Positions 17,625 through 27,720 of a stretch of DNA of 64,000 nt are shown one piece after another (the stretch's first letter is position 1; the number at the start of each line of letters is the position of its first letter). The notes beneath the pieces are model-generated. The model made no database searches. It was given only the letters and a program-made list of their open reading frames with translations, and had not been told where the DNA came from. A program made the translations under genes and the position numbers. Origin of the DNA: Brachycybe producta (lineage: Eukaryota > Arthropoda > Diplopoda > Playtdesmida > Andrognathidae); the NCBI GenBank assembly GCA_036925085.1, contig JAUPFP010000039.1, positions 1,117,501 to 1,181,500 on the forward strand, written 5' to 3'.

Positions 17625-18750
17625 ATGTTGTCTTCTGCATTTCGTTCTTCGTTTTAATGTCGTTTGTTCGTCGTTATCTTTATCGGTGATGTCCGTTTCG
17701 AAGCGAAAACAGGAAATGTTACAAGAAATTATTAAAATTTGTAAATCAAAAACTAAAATTGTGGAAGAAAATTGCTGAAATCTTAAAAAAAAAAAAAAAT
17801 GTTGGAAGATATTTGAAAGAAACTCCTAGAAACCTGCAAAAGGTTGAAAGAAATTTATGAAAATTTCGGTGAAACTTGTAGTAACCTGCAAAAGTTTCTA
17901 AGAAACTCAAAAACCTGCAAAAATTTTCAAAGAAACCGTCAGAAATCTGCAAAAAATAAACAAATCCTAAGAAACTCTGCTGAAGTTATCAAGAAATTTG
18001 CAAAGAAATCTGCAAAAAGCTACAATAAAATTGCAGATATCTGCAAAATCTATAAAAAACTATCAAGAAAAACTTTCAGAAATCTAAAAAATGTCTGCAA
18101 AATTTGCAGAAAATCTAGAAAAAGCTACAATAACCTTGCAGAAACTTGAAAAGATTGGCAGAAGTTTAAAGTCGTTGTAAGAAATTTGAAGAAATCTGTA
18201 GAAATTTCCAATAAAAATACACAAATCTACAAAGAATACAACAAAGAAACGTTTGAATTCCGTAGATTTTAATAATTTCTTTAATTTATGCATTTTAGAG
18301 GTTTCTTTAACAAGCTTAATTGTATTTTGTTTTAGGAAATAATTGAGTTTCCATGTCTAAAAGTGAATTCGAAGAGTATGGAAGTGGAGTCGACATTCCA
18401 TCGTTACGTCCAACCGAGAGTCAACAATCAACTGACTTCGTTCTGTACAGAAGTAGCCTCCTCCTCCGAAATTCCGCACTTTCTCTCTCTCTCTTAATGA
18501 ATTAGTAAGCTTGAATCTTTTAAAACGTTTTTGCTTTTTAGTTAACTGGAATCATTCAGGAGATGGTCGATGGTCAACCGGACATCGAAGTCACTTTGCA
18601 GGTAAATGGGAACGATTTCCGTAACCGATTCTTCATTTAGATCTTATTTTTGTATCAGTTGTCCGAGAAGTGGCTTCGAGACGAGGAAGTTCTGAAGGAA
18701 GGAATTTCGTTCGCTTTCGTCACCTGCGGAGACTGGGACCTGAACAGCAT
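17625..18750 (+). pseudogene. ERI3: Partial ERI3-like exonuclease copy (exon 1 fragment, exons 2-4)
   Basis: The exon 1 copy starts at ATG 17625, but a ~20-bp deletion brings a TAA at 17655-17657 after ten codons. The part encoding the first catalytic motif DFEATCD is gone. Exon 2' is 18336-18452, exon 3' 18542-18601 and exon 4' 18659-18750, each with intact splice sites and nearly identical to the functional gene (LSEKW for LFEKW in exon 4'). Exon 5 is deleted. It cannot make a DEDDh nuclease alone. Confidence 0.85.
17720..18270 (+). repeat. Degenerate minisatellite, unit about AAGAAATCTGCAAAA
   Basis: Roughly 15-18-bp units (GAAATCTGCAAAAA, GAAACTTTCAGAAATC and relatives) fill the intron between exon 1' and exon 2'. 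The paralogous intron has a shorter version at 24480-24800. Confidence 0.65.
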
Positions 18751-18829
18751 GTTCGTCTTTCTTTCTAGTAGTTTAGTATTTTAACGTAAAGAACAGGAGT
18801 TTTCAAACGGTTCGTTAAACGCGTTGCAT

Positions 18830-18960
18830 GAAGAGCTGATTTTCGAAGCCAGAAAAACAAAAACTAAGGAGAAATTGGCTGTGTTTTAGAAACTAGAAAA
18901 GGTAGCTGAATAACTTAATTAGTATTTTCAATAAGAGAAGATTTCTGAAAGAGGCTAAAT
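18830..18960 (+). repeat. Family A half copy at the duplication edge
   Basis: GTTTTAGAAACTAGAAAAGGT matches the copy at 25525 and is part of the duplicated block. Homology to the ERI3 locus stops within it, just before Ariadne sequence begins. Confidence 0.6.
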
Positions 18961-19086
18961 AGCCTTTCAGGGAATTGCTGTTAAGTGAAGTCAACATTTT
19001 GTGTTTAAATATTTAGGAAATTGGTGGATACTCGTTTTTTCGTTCCACTTACTGTATTTAAACTTTGAAGGGAATTATTTTTTTAG

Positions 19087-21600
19087 GTTTTACGATGAAG
19101 ATCAAGAAAAAATGTTCAGCGATGTTCACGTTGTAAGTCCGTATCGGAAAGTGTATGCAAGGTCCACTTCCTCTTGCTCGTCCGCTACTTCCATGGTAAC
19201 GTTTGTCATCAAAGGAGATATCAATGTATCCTTGTGCTCTTATTTTCTTTTTTGTATTTTGTGTTAAAAAAGACATTGGCAAATGTCGAAAAATGCAAAC
19301 TCTGCTGGATGGACAATTGGACATGCCGAGTATTGTGAGTAGAAGTTCCGGGTTTCTCTTGACGTCCGGGAAACATTTCACTTATCTTCTTTTTTTTTTC
19401 TTTCAAGATTATGACTGGGTTGAAAATGCGGCCACACATTTTGTTCACAGTGTTGGGTTCAATATCTTACAACATAAATCATGCAAGAAGAAAAAGGACA
19501 AGTAAGTTCGCGTTTTAGATTTGTTTTTCTGTCGCTTTTAACGTTTACTGAAAACTTCAGATTGAATGAACGAAATTCAAGCTGGTTTTTTGTTTTTGCG
19601 ATGTTTCTCAAAGGTGTGAAAAATCTAGAAATGTCAGTGAATTAGAAATTTCTTAAACAAGTCAGGGAATTTAGATGAAATGTGTAAAACCTGGAAAAGT
19701 GAGGGAATTTATTTTATGAAATTCCAATTCTAGTAATTCAAAAAATGGTCGAAAATCAAATAAAAAAATGTTAAATGCTCCTCTATACATCCACTCAAAA
19801 AAGGGCTCAACGAGATCAGAAGTCTCAAAAAGCTTAAAATACAAGGAGTTGAGAATTTTTAAAAAATTTAAAAAGAGTGTTTTAAAATATCAGGGAATTA
19901 GAAAATTTTCCATGATATATTCCATGATATCCATATTTTATTATTAGTGTGCTCGGAAGTTGTTTTTGGGGAAAAATAACCAACTTTGCTATTGAAAACC
20001 TGGAAAAGTCAGGGAATTTCAGATATGACAATCGGTGACATCCTTGAGAAGAAACTCAGGAAAAACTCAATGAATTTATCTACAAAAAATCTGGAAAAAC
20101 AATGAACAATGTGCTGCATTTTTTCTTGGTTATTCATTTTCTCATCAAAATTAATAAATAAAAACGAAACCGGATTAACTTTTAAAAAGCGTGAATATGT
20201 TCTGGGCTCTTTGCAATTCCAATTTTCACCCTGTGTGGCTCAAGCCCGGCCTGAAAACACTGAAAAAATTGCAGAGTTCGAACGAGTTACTTTTCAAAAC
20301 AATTAATTACAATTACATAAAGGAAATTAATTAGAATTACAACCGTAAATTTATAATTACTAAATCATAAAATGAATTTAATTGCATTAACTCATTTCCC
20401 CCCCCCCCAATTAAGGATTTATAATTATGTTCTAATTACGTAGAGTGTGACGTCATCAAATGAAAAAAAAAATTACAAAACTGCATTTAGAAAGTGACGC
20501 TTGAATACACATCGATCCGTTTGACAATAATTAATTAGGAAATAGTTAACGTAAGTTAAGAGTAGTTGAAGAACATACATGTGCCCCTATAGCGGTCCTT
20601 ATATCACCCCATTGATGTCCGTGGCGCACCTTATAGACCCCTAACGAAAAAGCTATTTTAAGATAGTCTCATAAGGTGTGGATATAACGCGGACGGAATA
20701 GTTAAACGTATTTCGATTTTCTTTATTAGACGATACATTGTGCTGCTAATGGTTGTGACATTTTAGTCGACGATGCCATGGTCATTGAATTCTCGTTACT
20801 TTTGTCCGGCCTTCAATGAAATACATATTTTTTTTTATTGCAGGCGGTTAATAACGGACGAGAATGTAAAACGCAAATATGAACGCTTGATAACTAACAG
20901 CTTTGTGGAGGTCTGTTGAATTTTCATTCTGAGTGCGATGAGACTTATCCTTAAACGGTCACATTTTATCGTTTGCGTAACAGAGCAATCCTTATCTGCG
21001 TTGGTGTCCATCGCTCGACTGCGACAATGCTGTCAAGGTTCAGTTTGTTGAGGCATGTCCTGTGAAGTGCCTTTGTGGGCACACGTTTTGGTAAGCGTTT
21101 TTCACATATGGCTCTTGTTTTAGTTTTCGGTATTGGTAAGATTGTTCTTATCTTAGTTTTGCGTGTGGTGAAAACGTTCATGATCGTGTCAAGTGCCACC
21201 TCCTAAAGAAGTGGCAGACAAAATATGACAAAGATATCTAGACGTCCAAATGGCTCGCTGCTAACAATGAGGGTTTCGTGTTTGTCGTATATTTCGAAAC
21301 GGATTTTTGGCTGCAACCACATTTGTTGCAAGAAATAAAAATGCAAATATCTGTTTTGCTGGCTGTGCCTTGGCATTGGGCGCCACACGGCACCGCTTTC
21401 TACGAATGTCCTTGTTATGAAGAAGGGGAAGTGTCCGAGGCTGACGAGGATCTGGAACGTTTTATGGCAGCTTTACAACGATATCTTCTTTATTGTGATC
21501 TATACAAGAATCACATGGAGAGCTTGCAGTCTGAGAATAAGGTTAAGAACCGCTTCAGGTTTCGTTTTTCATGTATCTATCACTCCAAGCAGCCTTAGAA
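19087..21600 (+). pseudogene. ARIH1: Ariadne-1-like RBR E3 ubiquitin ligase pseudogene (introns retained)
   Basis: Exon-like blocks match ARIH1 in order: 19087-19195 (EKMFSDVHVVSPYRKV), about 19414-19501 (RING1: CGHTFCSQCWVQYLTT), 20730-20787 (GCDILVDDAMV), 20844-20910 (RLITDENVKRKYERLITNSF), 20984-21090 (YLRWCPSLDCDNAVKVQ) and 21157-21600 (IBR end, RING2 remnant, LERFMAALQRYLLYCDLY). Most flanking splice sites survive, so it arose by DNA duplication rather than retroposition. Lesions: a one-base frameshift near 19423-19426, TAA at 19475-19477, a lost donor near 20787, TAG at 21239-21241, and a deleted and frameshifted RING2. The Ariadne domain is missing. Confidence 0.87.
20300..20430 (+). 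repeat. ATTACAATTAC-type repeat with poly-C run
   Basis: Degenerate AATTACAATTAC units like those at 10042-10248, plus a run of about 11 C at 20398-20408. It lies inside an intron of the Ariadne pseudogene. Confidence 0.45.
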
Positions 21601-21948
21601 GAAGTAAATCGTTCGATGCAATTTGCGAAGACACTTACGACTACAACTTTTTAATAAATTAGTTTTGAAAATGAAAGCGGTGGCGACCAAGGTTTATAGA
21701 GTAACAAGGTTTGCTTGTTACCAAGGAAGTCAACTGTTGCTAGGGAAGCGGCGGCTATGTTGTGAGACACAATAAAGCTCATCACATAGCCTATACGTTA
21801 TTTTGCCTTATTTGCTGTATATCTTAATACGTTTTCATATGTTAGTTGTGTTATATGTGAATAAAATAAATAAAAACATAATAAATTATTGTAAAAATAG
21901 ATTGTAATAATTTACTAAAAATTTCGTAATTATATACAACTAGTGGGG

Positions 21949-22330
21949 TAACCCGTCATAAATGACGGGAGCAAAATTCACAGGCAATTGTGCGCATGTG
22001 CGTCGTTTTTTCCTTTTTTACTCCTTTCATTTCAATTTCAGCTCCCCCTCCACGTTTCTCTCTCCCCCTCTACACTTTCCAACCTTTCCCCCCCCCCCTC
22101 TCCTGTTTAATATCATGGTCATATAGTTGACCTTGAGAAAAAAAACCGGTTCATTTAAATTTATATAAACTCCGACGTGCTTCAAGGTTTTTTGTGACAC
22201 ACACACAGACCTGGCTTAATATATATATAATAATTTATTATTAATATTAATAATTCATATAAATACATAATATATTAATGATAATAATTAATCAATTAAT
22301 AATATTAAAATTGTGACGGACCTTTTTCGT
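21949..22330 (+). repeat. Unclassified element with CCCGTCATAAATGACGGG hairpin head
   Basis: Begins ACTAGTGGGGTAACCCG followed by the hairpin CCCGTCATAAATGACGGG, then CACAGGCAATTGTGCGCATG. The head recurs at 52426-52480. A short hairpin after a fixed 5' end suggests a Helitron-like terminus, but the 3' end is not defined and the class is unproven. Confidence 0.45.
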
Positions 22331-22723
22331 CTTAGTAGAATCTGCTTATTTTCAGATACAAGGCGAGTTTTTGCTCGTATCTTAAGTGTTTGGCTAGGTC
22401 ACTGTTTCTATCTTTCCCGGGAGGACTAGGCCAATATAATACCTATTTACGTCCTGCTAGTCTCTTTGCAAAGACTCACAGTCTTGAGGATCTTTTGTCT
22501 CTGTACTTTGGCGGACTTTTGTCCCTAAATTACTCTTGAAGATGGCATTGATCTGCTTGTTGACTTAAAAGTTGCAGGTTTGCACCTGATCGGTGCCTTC
22601 TGGTATCCGATAAGGTGTAAAGCTGCAAATGATGATGAAAGCACAGTAGCGAATTAATTAAAAAGAATAATTCACCACTGTTTATAATTAAAATATGGTT
22701 TATTCCGTAGATAGAAAAATATG
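22331..22723 (+). other. Gene-free stretch
   Basis: Balanced composition, with a small hairpin (CAGATACAAGGCGAG with CTCGTATCT). No domain or splice structure was recognised; possibly an old element or decayed exon. Confidence 0.3.
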
Positions 22724-23004
22724 GTGTCTGTGAAGTTGGCAGTACAATTGAATGGGCCGGAGCAGGAAGCAAAACAACTCGAACATCCCATCGTGTGTAC
22801 TAACTAGCCCAATTGTTTTCAGCCCTAGCTCATTCATTTGTACTGCTGCCTGTGAAGTTGGCAGTACATTTTTCAAGGGCCATTTTAAAGTGTTAGGAAT
22901 GTGGCCCATTTGCTAAATGTGGCTGGCTCAATCAGCCCATTCAATGGACTTTCTAGCCCAATTGCGTCCGGCTCATTCAATTGTACTGCCAACTTCACAG
23001 ACGC
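22724..23004 (+). repeat. MITE with GTCTGTGAAGTTGGCAGTAC terminal inverted repeats
   Basis: 281 bp; the left end TGTCTGTGAAGTTGGCAGTA is inverted at the right (TACTGCCAACTTCACAGACG). An internal partial repeat of the TIR is at about 22850. Confidence 0.75.
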
Positions 23005-23321
23005 TGTAAAGAGGACGCAATTAAATTTAAGCTTGTTAGAGACTAGAAGAGTAAATTAAAAAAAAAATGAATGGGAAAGATCCCATTCATTATTTTTTTT
23101 AAATTTACTCTTCTTATATTTTAGATTCATATCATAGTTTCCATGTTTTGTTAAAAGGTGTCGCTATCAGTCTTATTTGTCGTCTGATTTATTTACTGTA
23201 ATGGCCGCCGCCGCCGCCTTCGTTTTCTTGTCGTTTTCTTCCGACTAAATTTTCATTTCGTCAATTTCAAGTCGTCTATCGTTAGGATTCGTTACTATAA
23301 TAATAATAATAATATCAAAGG

Positions 23322-23609
23322 ATGTTGTCTTCTGCATTTCGTTCTTCGTTAGGTTTCACTTGTAATCATTTTAATGCTGTTTGTTCGTCGTTATCTTTAT
23401 CGGTGATGTCCGTTTCGAAGCGAAACTTCGCCGCCGCCGCCGGTTTTAGATCGACCTCCTTCCGACCGTCTTTTCCTAATCCTCCTCCTCCGTTTTCTTT
23501 GCGTAATCAACGACATTCTTATTGTACTAAGGATTCGGAACAGAAGTTCGACTATTTTCTTATCTTGGATTTTGAAGCTACTTGCGATAAAACACCTTTG
23601 CAACCACAG
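23322..23609 (+). CDS. ERI3: ERI3 exon 1: presequence-like N-terminus and catalytic motif I
   Basis: 96 codons ending TPLQPQ before the donor GTGAAG. LILDFEATCDK supplies the first Asp and Glu. The 5' part is Arg/Ser/Ala-rich. Confidence 0.88.
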
Positions 23610-26600
23610 GTGAAGTATCTTAAGATTCTATTATCTTCACAACCGCCGTCGCCTTTCGCATTACTGCTACGTTTACAGTCGACATTTCATTCTATTTCTC
23701 TTTTTTTCTTCTGTGTACAGCTTGAATATGAATTTAAAGAAGATGACGTCTATAAGAGGAAATGCCGAATATGCAAGCAGTATTCCTCCCACCTTTAACC
23801 CTCACTCTGTTAATTCTCCACAAAAAAAAAACACCACTTGTTGCGCTGAATATTATAGTTGCTTCATCATGAGATGAAGGTTGTGACGTCAGAAGGGTTG
23901 TCACAAAATTTATTATTTTGTCATTATATGACTCTTGATAGAAAAGGGAATGTTAAATTAAAGGGTTCTTTGCATTCTTTTCTTATTATTGTCAGATATT
24001 AATCAGTCAAAATGTCAAGAAATCTAAATTTTCAGTTAACCCCGTCTGACGTCACAAGCCAACTCTTATTATGGTGAGGTAACTATTTTTTTTAAAAAAT
24101 GACGTCACGATGATGATGCCACGTGCGCCTCTCTTCTCTCTTTTAAAGAATTCGGTTGCATCATATGTTTATAAATGTTTTGTACCGAAAAAAAAGGGTT
24201 AAATGTAGGAAATAGGGTTAAATGACGTCACATCTGTTTTCAACAGATGTGACGTCATTTAGTCATTAAAAATGCAGCAAATGTGAAGGAAATTACAAAA
24301 AAAAAAAACATTTATGTGAGGAAACTCCAATTATTTGCGGAGAATCTGAGGAAGTTTCCTGTAAATTTTAGAAATCTCAAACAAAATGCATGTAAATGAA
24401 TGAAGCTCCGTCCATTAGGGCGGAAGCTCGGCGCGGCACCGCACTGGAGAAAGTCTGGAACTTCTTGATAGAAAGTGGGCGAGCAGCTTTAGAACCTGCA
24501 AAAAGCTGAGAGAAATTTGTGAAAATTTCGGTGAAACTCTCATAAATCTGCTGAAGTTTTCAAGAAATTTGCAAAGAAATCTGCAAAAAGCAACAATAAA
24601 ATTGCAGACATCAAGTCAACATCAACTATCAAGAAACTTTCAGAAATCAGAAAAATGTCTGCAAAATTTGCAGAAAATCTAGAAAAAGGCAGAAATTTAA
24701 AGTCGTTGTAAGAAACTTGAAGAAATCTGTAGAAATTTCCAATAAAATCACAGAAATCTACAAAGAAATAGCTAAACTGTAGGAAATTCGCAGAATACAA
24801 CACAGAAACGTTTGAATTCTGTAGATTTTAATAATTTCTTTAATTTATGCATTTTAGAGATTTCTTTAACAAACTTAATTGTATTTTGTTTTAGGAAATA
24901 ATTGAGTTTCCATGTTTAAAAGTGAATTCGAAGAGTATGGAAGTGGAGTCGACATTCCATCGTTACGTCCAACCGAGAGTCAACAATCAACTGACTTCGT
25001 TCTGTACAGAAGTAGCCTCCTCCTCCGAAATTCCGCACTCTCTCTCTCTCTCTCTTAATGAATTAATAAACTTGAATCTTTTTGAAACGTTTTTGCTTTT
25101 TAGTTAACTGGAATCATTCAGGAGATGGTCGATGGTCAACCGGACATCGAAGTCACTTTGCAGGTAAATGGGAACGATTTCCGTAACCGATTCTTGATTT
25201 AGATCTTATTTCTGTATCAGTTGTTCGAGAAGTGGCTTCGAGACGAGGAAGTTCTGAAGGAAGGAATTTCGTTCGCTTTCGTCACCTGCGGAGACTGGGA
25301 CCTGAACAGCATGTTCGTCTTTCTTTCTAGTAATTTAGTATTTTAACTGATTCGTTTCGTCTTCTCGTTTTCAAGGTTGCCGAATCAGTGTGACTATTTC
25401 AAAATAAAAATTCCCGATTACATGCGATCGTGGATCAACATTAAAAAGGTTTGTGTTCGTTAAACACGTTGCATGAAGAGGTGATTTTCGAAGCCAGAAA
25501 AGCAAAACTAAGGAGAAATTGGATGCGTTTTAGAAACTAGAAAAGGTAGCTGAATAACGTAATTAGTATTTTTATGTCAATATCTTTCAAAATAAACTTT
25601 TTATGGACTAAACATCATTTCATAAAATTGCAAAATTTTTAAATTTTATCATTTTCAAACTGACATGAAAAGCTTATTTTAAAAGATATCAACACGAAAA
25701 TGAGCCACCCTTCTAGTTTCCAAAACACTTTTCAAGTTTCTTTTTGAAGAGCATTTAGGCCTACTCTTTAAACTGAATTTATTTCTTCAAGTTGTTAAGA
25801 AGATTCATCAAGTACTTTAGAAACTAGAAGAGTTTCAAACAAATTTGGTTGCGAATAAACGTTTTATGGCAATTTAAGATACATTTTAAACAAACATCAA
25901 ACATTTTAAACTTTTAAAAGTGTTTAGTAATAAACAGTACACACAGGTAAGTTATCTGTCAAAATACTGACATAAAACGTTTATTTTGAAAGATATCACA
26001 TAATGAAATTACTTTCCCATGGTTCTTTTACTAGTTTTTTTTTTGCTGATGAGCTTGTGATTGATTAACTTGTACGTTTTCACGAAACCCTGACAGCTTT
26101 TTGTATTAAATATTCAGATAAACAAATAATCTAATGTCGCGGTTCGTTGGATTTGTCGCTTTTTTAACGAAACGACGTTTTAAAAACAAAAAGAGTTCAA
26201 TCGTTCAAAAACAACTTTTGCATCTCATTAATAATTATTTTTATTAGTATCGTTGACCATTTTTTTTATTTCGCTCTATTAACAGTTATAAAATGTGTCA
26301 TCCATTTCAGTATTAATGTTTTGACACCTTTGTCTTTTTGTTACGAGCGAATATAGGTTTTTATTTATGTTTTTCAGCCTTTTGTGAACGTTACGGGCAT
26401 TTGGCCGAAGGGACTTCTACACATGATGTCCATCGTAGATCTTAAACATCAAGGTAGAATGCACAGTGGCATTGGTACGTAAAACGAGTTTGTCTCTCAG
26501 TTTGTGTAACGAACTGTATGATCGTTATGTTTTATTTCATTCAGATGATTGTCACAATCTGGCCAAAGTTCTGAAGGTGCTGGCAGAAAGAGGTTACGTC

Positions 26601-26630
26601 TTAGACGTTACCGGTCAGAAGACTCAATGA
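23322..26630 (+). CDS. ERI3: ERI1/ERI3-family 3'-5' exoribonuclease (DEDDh)
   Basis: Seven exons: 23322-23609, 24895-25011, 25104-25163, 25221-25312, 25376-25448, 26378-26474 and 26545-26630. They total 813 bp (270 aa) and all are GT-AG with matching phases. The product belongs to the DnaQ-like DEDDh exonucleases that trim RNA 3' ends; metal-binding residues read as D83 and E85 (LDFEATCD), D180 (TCGDWD), H239 and D244 (HSGIDD). FHRYVQPRVNNQLTSFCTEL and IIQEMVDGQP fit ERI3 (PRNPIP) better than ERI1, and there is no SAP domain. The first ~70 residues are rich in Ser, Arg and Ala with almost no acidic residues, resembling a mitochondrial presequence, and Met29 could start a shorter form. Candidate poly(A) signal AATAAA at 26928. 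Confidence 0.92.
23610..24894 (+). other. ERI3 intron 1
   Basis: Includes a short hairpin GTTAAATGACGTCACATCTG/CAGATGTGACGTCATTTAG at about 24215-24262, centred on TGACGTCA motifs, and the shorter AAATCTGCAAAA minisatellite at 24480-24800. No further exon is seen. Confidence 0.5.
24895..25011 (+). CDS. ERI3: ERI3 exon 2
   Basis: 39 codons starting EIIEFPCLK and ending SFCTE, phase 0 at both ends. Nearly identical to the pseudo-exon 18336-18452. Confidence 0.92.
25104..25163 (+). CDS. ERI3: ERI3 exon 3
   Basis: 20 codons, LTGIIQEMVDGQPDIEVTLQ, bounded by TTTTTAG and GTAAAT. Confidence 0.92.
25221..25312 (+). CDS. ERI3: ERI3 exon 4: catalytic motif II
   Basis: Encodes the segment ending FVTCGDWDLNS with catalytic D180. 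It splits the Met186 codon at donor GTTCGT. Confidence 0.92.
25376..25448 (+). CDS. ERI3: ERI3 exon 5
   Basis: Encodes LPNQCDYFKIKIPDYMRSW then INIKK. This exon follows a 63-bp intron and is missing from the duplicated copy. Confidence 0.9.
25449..26377 (+). other. ERI3 intron 5 with two family A elements
   Basis: Full copies at about 25485-25760 and 25790-26040 occupy more than half of this 929-bp intron. The remainder is AT-rich. Confidence 0.65.
26378..26474 (+). CDS. ERI3: ERI3 exon 6: catalytic His
   Basis: Starts PFVNVTGIWPKGLLHMMSIV and ends RMHSGI with H239. The donor is GTACGT. Confidence 0.92.
26545..26630 (+). CDS. ERI3: ERI3 exon 7: final catalytic Asp and stop
   Basis: Encodes DDCHNLAKVLKVLAERGYVL and a short tail, stop TGA 26628-26630. 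D244 completes the DEDDh set. Confidence 0.92.
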
Positions 26631-27454
26631 ATTTAAATCGAGCTTAACGATTGAGAAGACGATAAGAGAGTCGAGAAACGCACAAATATTTTAACAGTAT
26701 TTGGTAATTAATAGTTTTGTATATTTTGATGGCGAAACCGGTTCCTTTGTCCCTCTTAGGATTTTTTTTTAAAAAAACAACCGGTTTAATTAGGTTTTTG
26801 GCATTTTTAGGTAAATTCAGGGATTCTAAAGCCAATTTGTACTTAACAAACAAACAAACAAACAAAAATCGGGTGTAGGAACTAATTAATTTTTAATTTT
26901 TATTTAATAATTTAATCGGTTTGCAATAATAAATTGGATCTGCCATAATTCAAAATCAAACGAGTAAAATTCTTTCGTAAAAATTTAATTTAGAGTTTTT
27001 TTTTTTTGGAGCCCTTTTTAAAAAAAACAAAACAAAATTAGGTTGAAAAGAGGGGGTAAAAAGGGTAGAAAAGCGGTTCTAGTTAATGAAAACGTTGCTA
27101 CTAGATGGCGCTGTAACGATAAATAATAAGTTTAAAACAATTCCCGGTTGATTAAATTAGTCTGAACTCGATTTGTGTTTGCTCTTTTTTCACCAAACAA
27201 ACTTTATTCTTATCCAAGAAGATAAACAAAGGTGCATATTATTTTTTTTGGAATTATTTTACCGAATTTACAATTTATTTCTCCAAATAAAGAAAACTCG
27301 AATGTTCTTCAATGTAAATTTCCATAGACAAAAAATGTCTAACAATTAATTTAGGCTGAACTCATTAATGGTATATCTTGGTACAAGAAGTATTTGCATG
27401 TTGATATCTTTCAAAATAAACTTTTTTTATGATATTTTCTAAAAGGTGGTCACC

Positions 27455-27720
27455 ACTTTTAAGGTGATTTTAAAGTGTAAACGAAAGCCTCTCGAACTCT
27501 TGATTATTCTGCCTTTCATATGCAATATTAAGAGAAACTAGAAAGTTTTTTTTAGAAACTAGAAGGATAGCTCAATCACTTAAGGCTGTTTTCATGGTGA
27601 TATCTTTCAAAATAAGCTTTATATGTCAGTTTGAAACTACTCTTCTAGTTTCTAAAATATTTTCTTGTTTCTCTTAATTTTGCTTTCCTGAAAGACAGAA
27701 TAATCAAAGTTTGCAAGTCA
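27455..27720 (+). repeat. Family A fold-back, full copy with AAGGTGG-type outer end
   Basis: Starts AAGGTGATTTTAAAGTGTAAACG, continues GAACTCTTGATTATTCTGC and closes with AGACAGAATAATCAAAG. Confidence 0.7.

Larger units (their letters stand above)
16690..18935 (+). repeat. Segmental duplication, left copy (of 23085-25565)
   Basis: Shares TAGTTTCCATGTTTTGTTAA, the promoter-side GC-rich block, part of exon 1, exons 2-4 and flanking intron sequence with the ERI3 locus. Two insertions are present in this copy only: family-C element 16827-17026 and the inverted Ariadne piece 17076-17557. Exon 5 and the 3' half of exon 1 are missing. Confidence 0.85.
23085..25565 (+). repeat. Segmental duplication, right copy (functional ERI3 locus)
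   Basis: Paralogous to 16690-18935. It keeps the complete exon 1 and exon 5 and lacks both insertions found in the left copy, so it serves as the reference for the pre-insertion state. Confidence 0.82.

Noticed and set aside
17720-18270. A CRISPR-like array of short repeats
   Set aside because: Units are degenerate, contiguous and without unique spacers, in a eukaryotic intron; it is a minisatellite.
18336-18750. Mutually exclusive alternative exons of ERI3
   Set aside because: The copied exons lie upstream of the functional first exon and follow a truncated exon 1 with a stop, so they cannot replace exons 2-4 in a normal cis-spliced transcript. Chimaeric RNAs remain possible.
19203-19505. 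100-codon open frame in the Ariadne region as a separate gene
   Set aside because: Another frame of the same DNA reads as ARIH1 RING1 (CGHTFCSQCWVQYLTT) interrupted by a TAA, so the open frame is an accidental shift.
22530-22909. Antisense open frames of 69-80 codons
   Set aside because: They overlap the MITE 22724-23004 and low-complexity sequence, with no recognisable domain.
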